DNA of 64,000 nt, from positions 156,578 to 220,577 of the forward strand of contig NZ_VCMV01000002.1 in the NCBI RefSeq assembly GCF_008757455.1, in the 5' to 3' direction. Source of the stretch: Microvirga brassicacearum. GTDB taxonomy: Bacteria > Pseudomonadota > Alphaproteobacteria > Rhizobiales > Beijerinckiaceae. The stretch's first letter is position 1. Each line of letters opens with the position of its first letter. A program made the translations under genes and the position numbers. The notes below the pieces were generated by a model. The model had not been told where the DNA came from. It was given only the letters and a program-made list of their open reading frames with translations, and ran no database searches. Positions 1 to 9,771 of this stretch are shown here, piece by piece.

Positions 1-953
1 CGGCGCGCAAACCCGGTCATTATCTCCTGCCGGGTCGCACGTTTTGCGGCGACGTGACCGTGGCCGATATCGGAGTTGGTTCAAGTGACCTCCAGGCGTC
101 GGGGGGAAGGACCTACGTCAATGCACCCGCGCTCTGGCGCGAGGCGATCCCGCGCCCCGGTCCTTCCTCCCATAAATACGAAAGGGGCCATGTGCTGGTC
201 GCCTCCGGCGGCGCGACCCGGACCGGTGCAGCGCGACTGGCAGCGCGCGCGGCGCTGAGAATCGGCGCCGGCGTCGTGACCGTTGCGTCCCCACCGGAGG
301 CGCTTGGGGTCAATGCGGCCCAACTGACCGCCATCATGCTGCGCGGTTGCGACGGACCCGAAGGGCTTCACGCAATTCTGGCGGACGAGAGGCTGAACGC
401 CTTGGTCGTCGGGCCGGCGCTCGGTGTGACCGCGGTCACACGCGCGATGGTGGCGGTTGCCGCACAGGCACGGCGCAGGCTCGTTCTCGACGCCGACGCC
501 CTCACGTCGTTCGAGGGTCTGGCCTCCGAACTCCACCAGGGTTTCCGTTCGGCCCCCACGGTGATCACGCCGCATGACGGCGAGTTCACGCGCTTGTTCA
601 AGGGACACCCGGATATCCTTGATCCGTCATCGAAAGTCGAGCGGGCGCGCAGGGCCGCGGCGTATCTTAGCGCTGTTGCGGTGCTCAAAGGCGCCGACAC
701 GGTCATCGCGGCGCCGGACGGGCGGGCGGCGATCAACGCCAACGGCACGCCCTATCTCGGAACCGCAGGATCCGGCGACGTTCTGTGCGGAATCATCGCC
801 GGTTTGATGGCGCAGCATCTTCCGGCCTTCGAGGCCGCCGCCGCCGCGGTTTGGATCCATGCGGAAGCCGGAGCCGCGTTCGGAGCTGGCCTCATCTCCG
901 AGGACCTGCCGGAGCTCATTCCGGAGGTTCTTCAAGGGCTTCTCGGAGCATGA
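1..953 (+). CDS. nnrD: Bifunctional NAD(P)H-hydrate repair enzyme Nnr, C-terminal part (ADP-dependent dehydratase), 5' truncated
   Basis: The reading frame is open from the first complete codon at base 3, so the gene begins upstream. The first residues (KPGHYLLPGR then VADIGV) match the end of a YjeF N-terminal epimerase domain. The rest is a YjeF C-terminal, ribokinase-like dehydratase that converts hydrated NAD(P)HX back to NAD(P)H using ADP. Support: KYERGHVLVASGG near the domain start, TPHDGEFTRLF, LKGADTVIA, and GTAGSGDVLCGIIAGL carrying the catalytic Asp and nucleotide-binding glycines. A GTG at 54 is internal to the fusion and not the real start. The stop codon TGA at 951-953 lies inside a palindromic repeat. 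Family assignment is firm; the bifunctional fusion is inferred from the short visible N-terminal piece. Confidence 0.9.
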   Translation, partial: ARKPGHYLLPGRTFCGDVTVADIGVGSSDLQASGGRTYVNAPALWREAIPRPGPSSHKYERGHVLVASGGATRTGAARLAARAALRIGAGVVTVASPPEALGVNAAQLTAIMLRGCDGPEGLHAILADERLNALVVGPALGVTAVTRAMVAVAAQARRRLVLDADALTSFEGLASELHQGFRSAPTVITPHDGEFTRLFKGHPDILDPSSKVERARRAAAYLSAVAVLKGADTVIAAPDGRAAINANGTPYLGTAGSGDVLCGIIAGLMAQHLPAFEAAAAAVWIHAEAGAAFGAGLISEDLPELIPEVLQGLLGA

Positions 954-1027
954 TGCCGAAAAGTGTGTCGCGGTTTTCGGACGACATCATGCTCCAACTA
1001 ATCATGCTCCAACTAATCGCGATCTAG
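946..1027. repeat. Palindromic intergenic repeat, family A, copy 1
   Basis: Starts GAGCATGATGCCGAAAAG, carries the partly complementary arm TTTTCGGACGACATCATGC, has an internal doubling of CATGCTCCAACTAAT, and ends GCGATCTAG. The same unit occurs after nuoK (degenerate), between rpsB and tsf (inverted) and after frr. This copy supplies the stop codon of the upstream nnr gene and its last bases overlap the end of the facing multicopper oxidase gene. Confidence 0.8.
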
Positions 1028-2364
1028 CTGACCTCGATCCACGTCCAGAGGCCCGCATCGAAGCGCTCCATGACCGTCGACGCCAGAAGCCACTTGCCGG
1101 GATTGTCGGCCACAAAGGCGATCCGCGCGGTGCGGCGTTCCGGCACCTGCAGGGTGTCGAGAAAATAGGGCTCCCAGCCGTCATCGAGGCCATGGAGCAG
1201 CCGGAAGACATGGCCGTGGAGGTGCATGGGCTGAACAAGATCCGTCTGGTTGTCGATCGCCAGCACGACCGGCGCCCCGCGCCTGACCTTGAGAACCGGC
1301 ACCTTCACGTCGCCCGCCATCCCATTGATGGTCCACGCAGATTTCGCGCCATCTGCGCCAGCCTTGATGACGAGGTTCTTGCGGGCGGCATTCTGCAGCT
1401 TGATCGTCTCGGGGAGTTTCTTGTTGGGCGGAATCGGCTCGATTTGCGGGCGTTCCGGACTTTTCTCGCCGACGGCCAGCAATTCCACCAGCGGCATTCC
1501 ATCCCCGATCACGGCCGTGACGGCGCCGGTTGCCCCGGCTTCATCCGGTACGTCGACGATCACATCGTACCGGGTGCCGGGCGCGAACGGCAGGGAGGAG
1601 CGCAAGGGCTCGAAGGTGTCCGTCGGCTGGCCGTCGATCGCCACCACGTAGGGTTTCAACCGGTCGAAGCGCAGGCGCATGATCCGGGCATTGCAGGCAT
1701 TGGCGAGGCGCAGGCGCACGCGGCTTCCCGGGCGCGCCTCGATCCTCAGCGGGATCGCCTTGCCGTTGACGCTGAGCCAGTTGCCGAGCCGCCCAACCGC
1801 ATCGGGCGCGAAGGGCGAGAGTGAGCCATCCTCCTCCAACCGCCAATCGTCGACGAGGATCGCCTCGTCGCGATCGACCGGCGGCGGGTTCTGCTCCTCC
1901 ACGATCAACAGGCCGGACAGGCCGCGTTCGAGGGGCTCCGCACTCCCGCCGATCACGCAGGGGCGGATCAGATAAGTACCGGCATCCGGCGGGGTGAGGC
2001 GATAATCGAACTGACCGCCGGGCAGAATCGGAGCCTGCGTCAACCCTCCGACTCCATCCGCCGCATTGGGGTCGCGAACGCCGTGGAGATGAAGCGAAAG
2101 GGGCAGGGCGGTTTCATTCTTGAGGGCTAGTCTCACCTCCTGCCCGTGCTTGATCCGCAAGGCAGGTGCAAGCTTCCCGCCGAGTGTCCAGATATCCGCA
2201 TCTCTCGACGCATTTGGTCGAAGGCGCATGGGAGATGGCGCGGCTCTCAGTTCGGGCGTGATGCCGTTCCCCTTGAGACCGTCCACAGGCTGCGCCCGGA
2301 CCTGCAATGGAGGGCTCGCGAAGGCCGCTGCTAGGCCGGCGGTTGCAGTGCGTCGGGTGATCAT
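1024..2364 (-). CDS. Multicopper oxidase-like cupredoxin protein with degenerate copper sites
   Basis: About 446 residues. The N-terminus TRRTATAGLAAAFA resembles a twin-arginine signal, so a periplasmic location is inferred. The overall layout is a three-cupredoxin multicopper oxidase: HLHG at about residues 92-95, a middle domain, and MHLHGHVF at about 380-387. Key copper ligands are missing. The second HxH motif reads YLIRPC, the leading His of the third motif is Gln, and the C-terminal HCHxxxH reads ASTVMER. All type 1 copper ligands are therefore absent and the trinuclear site is incomplete, as in the copper-free family member SufI/FtsP. Start chosen at the ATG before the Tat-like signal; an in-frame TTG lies seven codons upstream, and the longer N-terminal extension looks non-coding. 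Real function unknown. Confidence 0.8.
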   Translation of the reverse strand: MITRRTATAGLAAAFASPPLQVRAQPVDGLKGNGITPELRAAPSPMRLRPNASRDADIWTLGGKLAPALRIKHGQEVRLALKNETALPLSLHLHGVRDPNAADGVGGLTQAPILPGGQFDYRLTPPDAGTYLIRPCVIGGSAEPLERGLSGLLIVEEQNPPPVDRDEAILVDDWRLEEDGSLSPFAPDAVGRLGNWLSVNGKAIPLRIEARPGSRVRLRLANACNARIMRLRFDRLKPYVVAIDGQPTDTFEPLRSSLPFAPGTRYDVIVDVPDEAGATGAVTAVIGDGMPLVELLAVGEKSPERPQIEPIPPNKKLPETIKLQNAARKNLVIKAGADGAKSAWTINGMAGDVKVPVLKVRRGAPVVLAIDNQTDLVQPMHLHGHVFRLLHGLDDGWEPYFLDTLQVPERRTARIAFVADNPGKWLLASTVMERFDAGLWTWIEVS

Positions 2365-2570
2365 GAGGACAGGGACCTTCAGCAAAGCAAGATAAGCCTC
2401 AGGCCTACAGCCTGAACCAGCAGCGGCCAAGTGCCGCCCATCCCAGGCCGCTCCATTCCGCCGAGTGAAGCCCCTCCCTAGAGTACACGAAGTTTTTTGG
2501 TGCACCGGTTGAAGAGCGTGGTATAGAGCGCGCGTCCCGGACGAGGGGCGCGTGTCGCGCCGCCTCCCGC

Positions 2571-2655
2571 GCGGGCGTGGCGGAATTGGTAGACGCACTG
2601 GTTTTAGGTACCAGCGGCGAAAGTCGTGGGGGTTCGAGTCCCTCCGCCCGCACCA
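2571..2655 (+). tRNA. tRNA-Leu, anticodon UAG
   Basis: An 85-nt cloverleaf with long variable arm: acceptor GCGGGCG pairs with CGCCCGC, anticodon stem CTGGT/ACCAG encloses loop TTTAGGT (anticodon TAG), T-arm GGGGGTTCGAGTCCCTC. The CCA end is encoded (2653-2655). It lies just upstream of tig. A possible -10 TATAGA sits at 2522-2527, without a convincing -35 box. Confidence 0.96.
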
Positions 2656-2768
2656 ATCCCGTCAGGGTTGGTTTCCGGATGGGCCCGCCGGCCCGGTCGC
2701 ATGCGGCTTGCCGCGTCGATCGAGGCCCGGGCCGCAGATTTTTTGCAAGAGTGAAGGCGGTTAGAACC

Positions 2769-4181
2769 ATGCAGGTGACGGAAACTCTGTCCCAAGGCTT
2801 GAAGCGGGAATTCAAGGTCGTGCTCCCGGCAACGGAGTTGGAGAAGCGGCTCAACGATGAGCTGGCGACTCTCAAGGACCGGGTGAAGATCAACGGGTTC
2901 CGCCCAGGCAAGGTGCCGGTCGGGCACCTGCGCCGGGTTTATGGCCGCTCGGTCATGGGCGACGTCGTGCAGAACGCCGTCAACGAGGCCAACCGCAAGA
3001 TCATCGAGGACAACAGCCTCAAGCTCGCTTTCGAGCCGCAGGTCCAGTTCCCCGAGAACAAGGACGAGATCGAAAAGGCCATGGACGCCAAGGGCGATCT
3101 GGCCTTCACGGTGGCGCTCGAGGTCCTGCCGGTGTTCGAGCTGGTCGATCTCAAGGATGTGACCGTCAACAAGCCGGTGGTCGAGGTCGCCGAGACGGAA
3201 GTCACCGAATCGCTCGAGCGCATGGCCAAGCAGAATCGCGCCTTCGAGCCCAAGAAGGGCAAGGCCGCCGACGGCGATCGCGTCGTGGTTGATTTCGTCG
3301 GCCGAATCGACGGTACGGAATTCGAGGGCGGCACCGGCCAGGATATCCGGGTCGAGCTCGGTTCGAACACCTTCATCCCGGGCTTCGAAGAGCAGCTCGT
3401 CGGCGTCAAGGCGGGCGACGCCAAGCTGGTGAAGGTCTCGTTCCCCGAGAACTACCTTGCGCCGCACCTCGCCGGCAAGGCTGCCGAATTCGACGTCACC
3501 GTCAAGGACGTCGAGGCGCCGGGCGAACTGGTGATCGACGACGAGCTCGCCAAGGGCTTCGGCATGGAATCGCTCGACAAGCTGAAGGAAGCCATCCGTG
3601 GCGCCGTGCAGCGCGATTTCGACGCACAGTCCCGCCGCAAGGTGAAGAAGGAGCTGCTCGACGCGCTCGATGCCAAATACAGCTTCGAGCTGCCCCCGAG
3701 CCTCGTTGAGCAGGAATTCACAGCCGTCTGGGCCCAGGTCGAGGGCGACATGAAGTCCAACAACCGCACCTTTGCGGATGAGGACACCACAGAGGAAGAG
3801 GCTCGCGCCGAGTACCGCAAGATCGCAGAGCGTCGTGTACGGCTCGGCTTGGTCCTTGCGCAGATCGGTGAGAAGTCCGATATCAAGATTTCCGACGACG
3901 AGGTCACGCAGGCTCTCGTCGAACGGGTCCGCCAGTATCCGGGTCAGGAAAAGCAGGTGTGGGACTTCTACCGGAAGAACCCGCAGGCGCTTGCCGAAAT
4001 CCGGGCACCCTTGTTCGAGGAAAAGGTGGTCGACCAGATCCTGACGCAGGTGAAGGTGGTCGACGAGACCGTGTCCAAGGAAGCTCTGTTCAGCGACGAG
4101 GACGGTGAGGAGGAAGGCTCCAAGCCGGCATCGAAGACGGGCAAGGCCAAGGGCGGCAAGAAAGCCAGCAAGAGCGAGTAG
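2769..4181 (+). CDS. tig: Trigger factor, ribosome-associated chaperone and peptidyl-prolyl isomerase
   Basis: About 470 residues. The start at [15 protein letters not shown] is the conserved trigger factor N-terminus; an in-frame extension upstream runs into the tRNA and is rejected. Visible features: the ribosome-binding domain with the signature GFRPGKVP around residues 44-51, an FKBP-like PPIase domain ([22 protein letters not shown]) in the middle, and a helical C-terminal chaperone domain. The Lys/Ser/Gly-rich tail after about residue 450 is disordered, as is common in this order. The protein binds the ribosome at L23 near the tunnel exit and shields nascent chains. It leads the tig-clpP-clpX-lon-hupB protein quality block. 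Confidence 0.97.
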   Translation: MQVTETLSQGLKREFKVVLPATELEKRLNDELATLKDRVKINGFRPGKVPVGHLRRVYGRSVMGDVVQNAVNEANRKIIEDNSLKLAFEPQVQFPENKDEIEKAMDAKGDLAFTVALEVLPVFELVDLKDVTVNKPVVEVAETEVTESLERMAKQNRAFEPKKGKAADGDRVVVDFVGRIDGTEFEGGTGQDIRVELGSNTFIPGFEEQLVGVKAGDAKLVKVSFPENYLAPHLAGKAAEFDVTVKDVEAPGELVIDDELAKGFGMESLDKLKEAIRGAVQRDFDAQSRRKVKKELLDALDAKYSFELPPSLVEQEFTAVWAQVEGDMKSNNRTFADEDTTEEEARAEYRKIAERRVRLGLVLAQIGEKSDIKISDDEVTQALVERVRQYPGQEKQVWDFYRKNPQALAEIRAPLFEEKVVDQILTQVKVVDETVSKEALFSDEDGEEEGSKPASKTGKAKGGKKASKSE

Positions 4182-4203
4182 CGCTGATTTCAGCGTCTCG
4201 CAG

Positions 4204-4232
4204 CTTGCATCAACCTGACGGCCGCGCCATTG
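4204..4232 (+). promoter_or_regulatory. Weak candidate heat-shock-type promoter before clpP
   Basis: CTTGCA at 4204-4209 and CCATTG at 4227-4232, separated by 17 bases, loosely resemble the alphaproteobacterial RpoH consensus. A GC hairpin (CCGCGC-CATT-GCGCGG, followed by a short T-run) overlaps it and could instead be a weak attenuator between tig and clpP. Tentative. Confidence 0.22.
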
Positions 4233-4260
4233 CGCGGTCGGATTTTGGAGCAGTGAGACG

Positions 4261-4893
4261 ATGAGAGATCCGGTCGCCCTCTACGCAAACACGCTTGTCC
4301 CCATGGTGGTCGAGCAGTCGAACCGCGGCGAACGCGCGTTCGACATCTATTCGCGCCTGCTGCGGGAGCGGATTATCTTCCTTACCGGACCGGTTGAAGA
4401 TTACACGGCCTCGCTGATCGTGGCACAGCTTCTGTTCCTCGAGGCCGACAACCCCAAGAAGGAAATCTCCTTCTATATCAATTCCCCGGGCGGCGTCGTG
4501 ACGTCCGGATTGTCGATCTACGACACGATGCAGTTCATCCGCTGCCCGGTTTCCACGCTCTGCGTCGGCCAGGCCGCCTCGATGGGATCGCTGCTCCTGT
4601 GCGCAGGCGAGGCCGGACAGCGCTTCGCGCTGCCGAATGCCCGAATCATGGTCCACCAGCCCTCGGGCGGCTATCAGGGCCAGGTGACCGACATCATGAT
4701 TCACGCCCGCGAGAGCGAGGCTTTGAAGCGCCGGCTCAATGAAATCTACGTGAAGCACACCGGTCGGGACATTGGGGCAGTCGAGCAGGCGCTCGAGCGC
4801 GACAACTTCATGACCGCCGAGGCCGCACAGGAATTTGGTATTATCGATCAGGTCCTTACCAAGCGTCCCGAGTCTGCGAATCCACCGGTCTGA
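4261..4893 (+). CDS. clpP: ATP-dependent Clp protease proteolytic subunit
   Basis: 210 residues, normal for ClpP. It forms the tetradecameric serine-peptidase chamber that degrades substrates unfolded by ClpX. Catalytic Ser is S107 in [10 protein letters not shown] and catalytic His is H132 in MVHQPSGG; the Asp follows in the TGRD region near residue 180. The start ATG has GGAG about ten bases upstream. It sits 79 bp after tig and 227 bp before clpX, the standard proteobacterial order, so it may share transcripts with tig but probably also has its own promoter. Nothing unusual in composition. Confidence 0.98.
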   Translation: MRDPVALYANTLVPMVVEQSNRGERAFDIYSRLLRERIIFLTGPVEDYTASLIVAQLLFLEADNPKKEISFYINSPGGVVTSGLSIYDTMQFIRCPVSTLCVGQAASMGSLLLCAGEAGQRFALPNARIMVHQPSGGYQGQVTDIMIHARESEALKRRLNEIYVKHTGRDIGAVEQALERDNFMTAEAAQEFGIIDQVLTKRPESANPPV

Positions 4894-5120
4894 ATGACGA
4901 AAACCGGGGGGCCATAAGCTCAACGGTGCGTCTTTTTAGCGTCCTGCCCCCTTCCTATTGCTCACGGCTGTGTTGCGTGTTTGCATGAGGATTCGGGAAG
5001 CCGGGGATTTGAGAGCCTGCTATTTTGGCGTCGGAACCTTTCCTTAGTTCCGACGCGCCTAAACTTAAAGGGAGTGGGGGGACGGCACGTGCCGGACCTG
5101 CTCCGGTTGGAGAAGTGATA

Positions 5121-6389
5121 ATGACCAAAGCTGGCGGCAGTGATTCCAAGAGCACGCTCTACTGCTCCTTTTGCGGCAAGAGCCAGCACGAGGTTCGCAA
5201 ACTGATCGCCGGCCCGACGGTTTTCATCTGTGATGAGTGCGTCGAGCTGTGCATGGACATCATTCGCGAGGAGTCGAAATCCTCGCTCGTGAAATCGCGC
5301 GATGGCGTCCCGACCCCCAAAGAGATCAGCCACGTTCTCGACGATTACGTGATCGGCCAGGAGCACGCCAAGAAGGTGCTGTCGGTCGCGGTTCACAACC
5401 ATTACAAGCGCCTCGCCCATGCGACGAAGCACAATGACGTGGAACTGGCGAAGTCAAACATCCTGCTGATCGGCCCGACCGGTTCCGGCAAGACGCTGCT
5501 GGCGCAGACCCTGGCGCGCATCCTCGATGTGCCGTTCACGATGGCCGACGCCACGACGCTCACCGAGGCGGGCTATGTGGGCGAGGACGTGGAGAATATC
5601 ATCCTGAAGCTGCTTCAGGCTTCCGATTACAACGTGGAGCGGGCCCAGCGCGGCATCGTCTATATCGACGAAATCGACAAGATTTCGCGCAAATCCGACA
5701 ATCCCTCGATCACCCGCGATGTCTCGGGCGAGGGCGTGCAGCAGGCCCTGCTGAAGATCATGGAAGGCACGGTCGCCTCCGTGCCGCCCCAGGGCGGGCG
5801 CAAGCATCCCCAGCAGGAATTCCTGCAGGTCGATACCACCAACATCCTGTTCATCTGCGGTGGTGCCTTCTCGGGCCTCGAGCGCATCATCTCGAGCCGC
5901 GGCAAGGGCACGTCGATCGGTTTCGGCGCCTCCGTCGAGGCTCCGGACGATCGCCGCACTGGCGAGATCTTCCGCGCCGTCGAGCCCGAGGATCTGTTGA
6001 AATTCGGTCTGATTCCGGAATTCGTCGGCCGCCTGCCGGTTCTAGCGACCCTCGAGGATCTTGACGAAGACGCCCTGAAAAAGATCCTGCAGGAGCCCAA
6101 GAACGCGCTCGTGAAGCAGTATCAGCGGCTCTTCGAGATGGAAAACGTGAGCCTGACCTTCCAGGACGAGGCCCTCTCGATGATCGCCCGCAAGGCGATC
6201 GATCGCAAAACCGGCGCCCGCGGCCTTCGCTCGATCATGGAGGGCATCCTGCTCGAGACCATGTACGATCTGCCCGGTCTCGACTCCGTCGAGCAGGTCG
6301 TGATCGGCCCCGAAGTCATCGAAGGAAAGGCCAAGCCCCTCTTCATTCATGGCGATCGCGGCGAGCCTGCCGCAAGCGTCAGCGCCTGA
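5121..6389 (+). CDS. clpX: ATP-dependent Clp protease ATP-binding subunit ClpX
   Basis: About 422 residues. The start at [11 protein letters not shown] is preceded by GGAGAAG at good spacing; an in-frame upstream extension is not conserved-looking. The N-terminal zinc-binding domain is complete (CSFCGKSQ, then CDECVELC). The AAA+ core has Walker A GPTGSGKT, Walker [10 protein letters not shown], and the sensor/arginine finger region near [10 protein letters not shown]. The hexamer unfolds tagged substrates (for example SsrA-tagged proteins) and feeds them to ClpP, encoded immediately upstream. The 227-bp gap before it suggests separate promoter activity. Confidence 0.98.
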   Translation: MTKAGGSDSKSTLYCSFCGKSQHEVRKLIAGPTVFICDECVELCMDIIREESKSSLVKSRDGVPTPKEISHVLDDYVIGQEHAKKVLSVAVHNHYKRLAHATKHNDVELAKSNILLIGPTGSGKTLLAQTLARILDVPFTMADATTLTEAGYVGEDVENIILKLLQASDYNVERAQRGIVYIDEIDKISRKSDNPSITRDVSGEGVQQALLKIMEGTVASVPPQGGRKHPQQEFLQVDTTNILFICGGAFSGLERIISSRGKGTSIGFGASVEAPDDRRTGEIFRAVEPEDLLKFGLIPEFVGRLPVLATLEDLDEDALKKILQEPKNALVKQYQRLFEMENVSLTFQDEALSMIARKAIDRKTGARGLRSIMEGILLETMYDLPGLDSVEQVVIGPEVIEGKAKPLFIHGDRGEPAASVSA

Positions 6390-6434
6390 TCGGTTTCGAG
6401 GATTCAGTACGATAACGGCTCGGCGGTCGCAGTT

Positions 6435-6463
6435 CTTGAAACATTGTGCCTGCCTCGCCACAT
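6435..6463 (+). promoter_or_regulatory. Candidate RpoH (heat-shock) promoter upstream of lon
   Basis: A perfect CTTGAA -35 element at 6435-6440 is followed after 17 bases by CCACAT at 6458-6463, close to the alphaproteobacterial RpoH pattern (CTTGAA-N17-CYTATNT or CCATNT). It lies about 150 bp upstream of lon, a classical heat-shock gene. The -10 box is imperfect. Confidence 0.4.
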
Positions 6464-6615
6464 CAACTACCGCACGGCCGCTGTCAGCTCATCTTCGGAG
6501 GGATGGCGCCGGGTACCGGAAGCAGCGAATATCATTGCTTGAGCGTTCCGGTTATTCGTCCTCAGGCGCGCTCATGTGAGGCGCTTCGCGGACGCTGTCG
6601 AAAGGATGTCGTTTC

Positions 6616-9045
6616 ATGACACAAGCAAAGCCACGTCAGCCCGTTGTCCCGGGCTCGACCGGAACCTACGCGGTTCTGCCTCTGCGCGACATCGTCGTCT
6701 TCCCGCATATGATCGTGCCGCTGTTCGTCGGCCGCGAGAAGTCGATCCGCGCGCTTGAGGAAGTGGTCAAGGGGGACCGTCACATTCTTCTGGCAACCCA
6801 GATCGATGCGACGGACGACGATCCGGCCACGGATGCCATTTACAAGGTCGGAACGCTCGCCAGCGTGTTGCAGCTTCTGAAACTCCCGGACGGCACCGTG
6901 AAGGTGCTGGTCGAGGGTGCAAGCCGCGCGCAGGTGAAGAACTACACCCGGACCGATGAATTCTACGAGGCGGAGGCGGAGGCGCTTCCCGACGCTCTCG
7001 GCGACCAGATCGAAGCCGAGGCCCTGGCCCGTTCGGTGGTTTCCGAGTTCGAAAACTACGTCAAGCTGAACAAGAAGGTTTCGCCCGAGGTGGTGTCCGC
7101 CGTGACCCAGCTCGACGATCCGGCGAAGCTTGCCGACACCATCGCCTCTCATCTGGCGATCAAGATCGCCGACAAGCAGGCGATCCTCGAAATCCCGACC
7201 GTTGCCGAACGCCTGGAGAAGGTTCTCGGCCTGATGGAGAGCGAAATCTCCGTCCTGCAGGTCGAGAAGCGGATCAGGACCCGCGTGAAGCGTCAGATGG
7301 AGAAGACGCAGCGCGAGTACTATCTCAACGAGCAGATGAAGGCGATCCAGAAGGAACTCGGCGACGACGAGGGTCGCGACGAGTTGGCCGAGCTCGAGGA
7401 TAAGATCGAGAAGACGAAGCTCACGAAGGAAGCCCGTGAAAAAGCCCAGAACGAGCTGAAGAAGCTGCGGCAGATGTCGCCCATGTCGGCGGAAGCCACC
7501 GTGGTGCGCAACTATCTCGACTGGATCCTGAGCATCCCGTGGAACAAGCGTTCCAAGATGAAAAAGGACCTGACGGCCGCCCAGAACCTGCTCGATGCCG
7601 ACCATTACGGTCTCGACAAGGTGAAAGAGCGCATCGTCGAGTATCTCGCCGTGCAGCAGCGTGCCAACAAGCTCACCGGCCCGATCCTCTGCCTCGTCGG
7701 CCCTCCGGGCGTCGGCAAGACCTCGCTTGGCAAGTCGATCGCCAAGGCGACCGGTCGCGAGTTCGTGCGCATGTCGCTTGGCGGCGTGCGTGACGAATCC
7801 GAGATCCGCGGTCACCGGCGGACCTATATCGGCTCGATGCCCGGCAAGATCATCCAGTCGATGCGCAAAGCCAAGACGTCCAACCCGTTGATCCTGCTCG
7901 ACGAGATCGACAAGATGGGCATGGATTTCCGCGGCGATCCGTCGGCCGCCTTGCTCGAGGTTCTCGATCCTGAGCAGAACAAGGCATTCAACGACCATTA
8001 TCTGGAGGTCGATTACGACCTGTCCAACGTGATGTTCGTGACGACGGCCAACACGCTGAACATCCCGCCGCCGCTTCTCGACCGCATGGAGGTCATCCGA
8101 ATCGCGGGTTACACCGAGGAAGAGAAGGCGGAGATTGCGCGCACCCACCTGATCCCGTCGGCCACCAAGAAGCATGGTCTGGCGGCATCGGAATGGTCCA
8201 TCGACGACGAAGGGCTGCTCATGCTGATCCGGCGCTACACCCGCGAGGCGGGCGTGCGCAATCTCGAGCGTGAGATCGCCAACCTCAACCGGAAGGCCGT
8301 GAAGGAGATCCTTATCTCCAAGGTCAAGACGGTCGCGGTGACGGCGGAAAACCTGCCCGACTATCTCGGCCCGCCGCGCTTCCGCTATGGCGAAGTCGAG
8401 ACGGAGGACATGGTGGGCGCGGTGACGGGCCTGGCGTGGACGGAGGTCGGCGGCGAGCTTTTGACCATCGAAGGCATCATGATGCCGGGCAAGGGCAAGA
8501 TGACCGTCACCGGCAACCTGCGCGACGTCATGAAGGAATCGATTTCGGCGGCGGCATCCTATGTCCGCTCGCGCGCTCTCGATTTCGGCGTCGAGCCGCC
8601 GATGTTCGATCGTCGTGACATCCACGTGCACGTGCCGGAAGGCGCGACACCCAAGGATGGTCCTTCGGCCGGTATCGCCATGGGCACCGCCATCGTCTCG
8701 GTCATCACGGGCATTCCGGTTCGCCGGGACATCGCGATGACGGGCGAGGTGACGCTGCGGGGACGCGTGCTGCCGATCGGCGGTCTGAAGGAAAAGCTCC
8801 TCGCTGCCCTGCGGGGCGGCATCAAGAAGGTGCTGATTCCCGAGGACAACGCCAAGGATCTGGTGGACATCCCGGCCAGCGTGAAGAACGGCCTCGAAAT
8901 CGTGCCGGTCTCGCGCATGGACCAGGTCCTCCAGCATGCCCTCGTGCGGATGCCGGAGCCGATCGAATGGGATGAGCCGGCACCGCTCAAGACACCGGCT
9001 CCCGCCGCCACGGAGGATGATTCCTCAGGCGTGATCGCCCATTAA
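6616..9045 (+). CDS. lon: Endopeptidase La (Lon protease)
   Basis: 809 residues, full length. Lon is a cytosolic AAA+ serine protease that removes misfolded and regulatory proteins. Domains in order: an N-terminal LON substrate-binding domain ([20 protein letters not shown]), a coiled helical region, the AAA+ module with Walker [10 protein letters not shown] and Walker [12 protein letters not shown], and the C-terminal peptidase domain with catalytic Ser near residue 684 ([10 protein letters not shown]) and Lys near 727 ([10 protein letters not shown]). The gene has a possible heat-shock promoter upstream and a strong intrinsic terminator immediately downstream, so it is probably monocistronic. 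Confidence 0.98.
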   Translation: MTQAKPRQPVVPGSTGTYAVLPLRDIVVFPHMIVPLFVGREKSIRALEEVVKGDRHILLATQIDATDDDPATDAIYKVGTLASVLQLLKLPDGTVKVLVEGASRAQVKNYTRTDEFYEAEAEALPDALGDQIEAEALARSVVSEFENYVKLNKKVSPEVVSAVTQLDDPAKLADTIASHLAIKIADKQAILEIPTVAERLEKVLGLMESEISVLQVEKRIRTRVKRQMEKTQREYYLNEQMKAIQKELGDDEGRDELAELEDKIEKTKLTKEAREKAQNELKKLRQMSPMSAEATVVRNYLDWILSIPWNKRSKMKKDLTAAQNLLDADHYGLDKVKERIVEYLAVQQRANKLTGPILCLVGPPGVGKTSLGKSIAKATGREFVRMSLGGVRDESEIRGHRRTYIGSMPGKIIQSMRKAKTSNPLILLDEIDKMGMDFRGDPSAALLEVLDPEQNKAFNDHYLEVDYDLSNVMFVTTANTLNIPPPLLDRMEVIRIAGYTEEEKAEIARTHLIPSATKKHGLAASEWSIDDEGLLMLIRRYTREAGVRNLEREIANLNRKAVKEILISKVKTVAVTAENLPDYLGPPRFRYGEVETEDMVGAVTGLAWTEVGGELLTIEGIMMPGKGKMTVTGNLRDVMKESISAAASYVRSRALDFGVEPPMFDRRDIHVHVPEGATPKDGPSAGIAMGTAIVSVITGIPVRRDIAMTGEVTLRGRVLPIGGLKEKLLAALRGGIKKVLIPEDNAKDLVDIPASVKNGLEIVPVSRMDQVLQHALVRMPEPIEWDEPAPLKTPAPAATEDDSSGVIAH

Positions 9046-9073
9046 GAATTGACGCTTCGTCATTTCTGAACAG

Positions 9074-9105
9074 GCCCCCGAATCGTCGATTCGGGGGCTT
9101 TTTTT
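9074..9105 (+). terminator. Intrinsic terminator after lon
   Basis: A 12-bp perfect inverted repeat (GCCCCCGAATCG / CGATTCGGGGGC) around a single central T, followed by seven T residues at 9099-9105. It begins 28 bp after the lon stop codon. Confidence 0.93.
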
Positions 9106-9239
9106 CCGCCAAAACCTCGAAAAACCACCCGTTCCCGCCGCCCCGGGGTTGCGCCGGGTGGGCGTTTGCGCCACACGAGGGTCCCTGAAACGTTGGCACA
9201 AATGTTACGATGCTCACGTGATCACTGGAGGATATCAGG

Positions 9240-9518
9240 ATGAATAAAGGCGAGCTCGTTGCGGCTGTCGCAGAAAAGGTCAACCTGTCTCGCGGCCAGG
9301 CCGGCGAGGCGATCGACGCCGCGATCGAGGTCATCACCGGTGCCCTGAAGAAGGGCGACGAGGTGAAGATCGTCGGTTTCGGGACTTTCGTGGTCACGGA
9401 CCGTGCGGCCGGAGAGGCGCGCAATCCGCGCACCGGCGAGAAGGTCAAGGTTCCGGCTTCCAAGACGCCGAAGTTCCGCGCCGGCGCGGGCCTCAAGGAC
9501 GCTGTAAACAACAAGTAG
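9240..9518 (+). CDS. hupB: DNA-binding protein HU
   Basis: 92 residues, the usual size for HU. It is a small histone-like dimer that bends and compacts DNA. The sequence begins MNKGELVAAVAEK and has the HU/IHF signature GFGTFVV followed by the beta-arm motif EARNPRTGEKVKVPAS, whose Arg-Asn-Pro tip inserts into the minor groove. A GGAGG ribosome-binding site lies about eleven bases before the ATG. It stands after the lon terminator and before its own terminator, hence its own transcript. HU beta rather than IHF is preferred because of the close match and the lon-hup order known in proteobacteria. Confidence 0.96.
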   Translation: MNKGELVAAVAEKVNLSRGQAGEAIDAAIEVITGALKKGDEVKIVGFGTFVVTDRAAGEARNPRTGEKVKVPASKTPKFRAGAGLKDAVNNK

Positions 9519-9550
9519 TCGCGTTTTCGCGCGCTTTTGGTTACAAGAGG

Positions 9551-9585
9551 GCTGACGACGCTTGCGTTGTCGGCCTTCTCTTTTT
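9551..9585 (+). terminator. Intrinsic terminator after hupB
   Basis: An 11-bp stem with G-T wobbles (GCTGACGACGC with GCGTTGTCGGC), further partial pairing outside it, and a T-rich tail ending at 9585. It starts 33 bp after the hupB stop. Confidence 0.8.
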
Positions 9586-9662
9586 ATGTGAGGCGCCAGA
9601 CCACTTGCATGCCGCGAGTCGCGGCGACCCGGCATTTTTCGAATGCCGGCGAGTGTGGGGCA

Positions 9663-9738
9663 GGGCGGTTAGCTCAGTTGGTAGAGCATCTCGTTTACAC
9701 CGAGAGGGTCGGCGGTTCGAGCCCGTCACCGCCCACCA
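9663..9738 (+). tRNA. tRNA-Val, anticodon UAC
   Basis: 76 nt. Acceptor GGGCGGT pairs with ACCGCCC, anticodon stem TCTCG/CGAGA encloses TTTACAC (anticodon TAC), the T-arm contains GGTTCGAGCC, and CCA is encoded at 9736-9738. Confidence 0.97.
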
Positions 9739-9771
9739 TTTTCCCCGGCCAGCATCATTGCCCAACCGGGC

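Noticed and set aside
1024..1824. Long plus-strand frame opposite the multicopper oxidase gene
   Set aside because: It has no recognisable family, whereas the minus strand gives a clear cupredoxin protein; the open frame is a by-product of GC-rich codon use.
6562..8937. 791-residue minus-strand frame opposite lon
   Set aside because: Shadow of the lon codons; His/Arg/Asp-rich sequence without domains.
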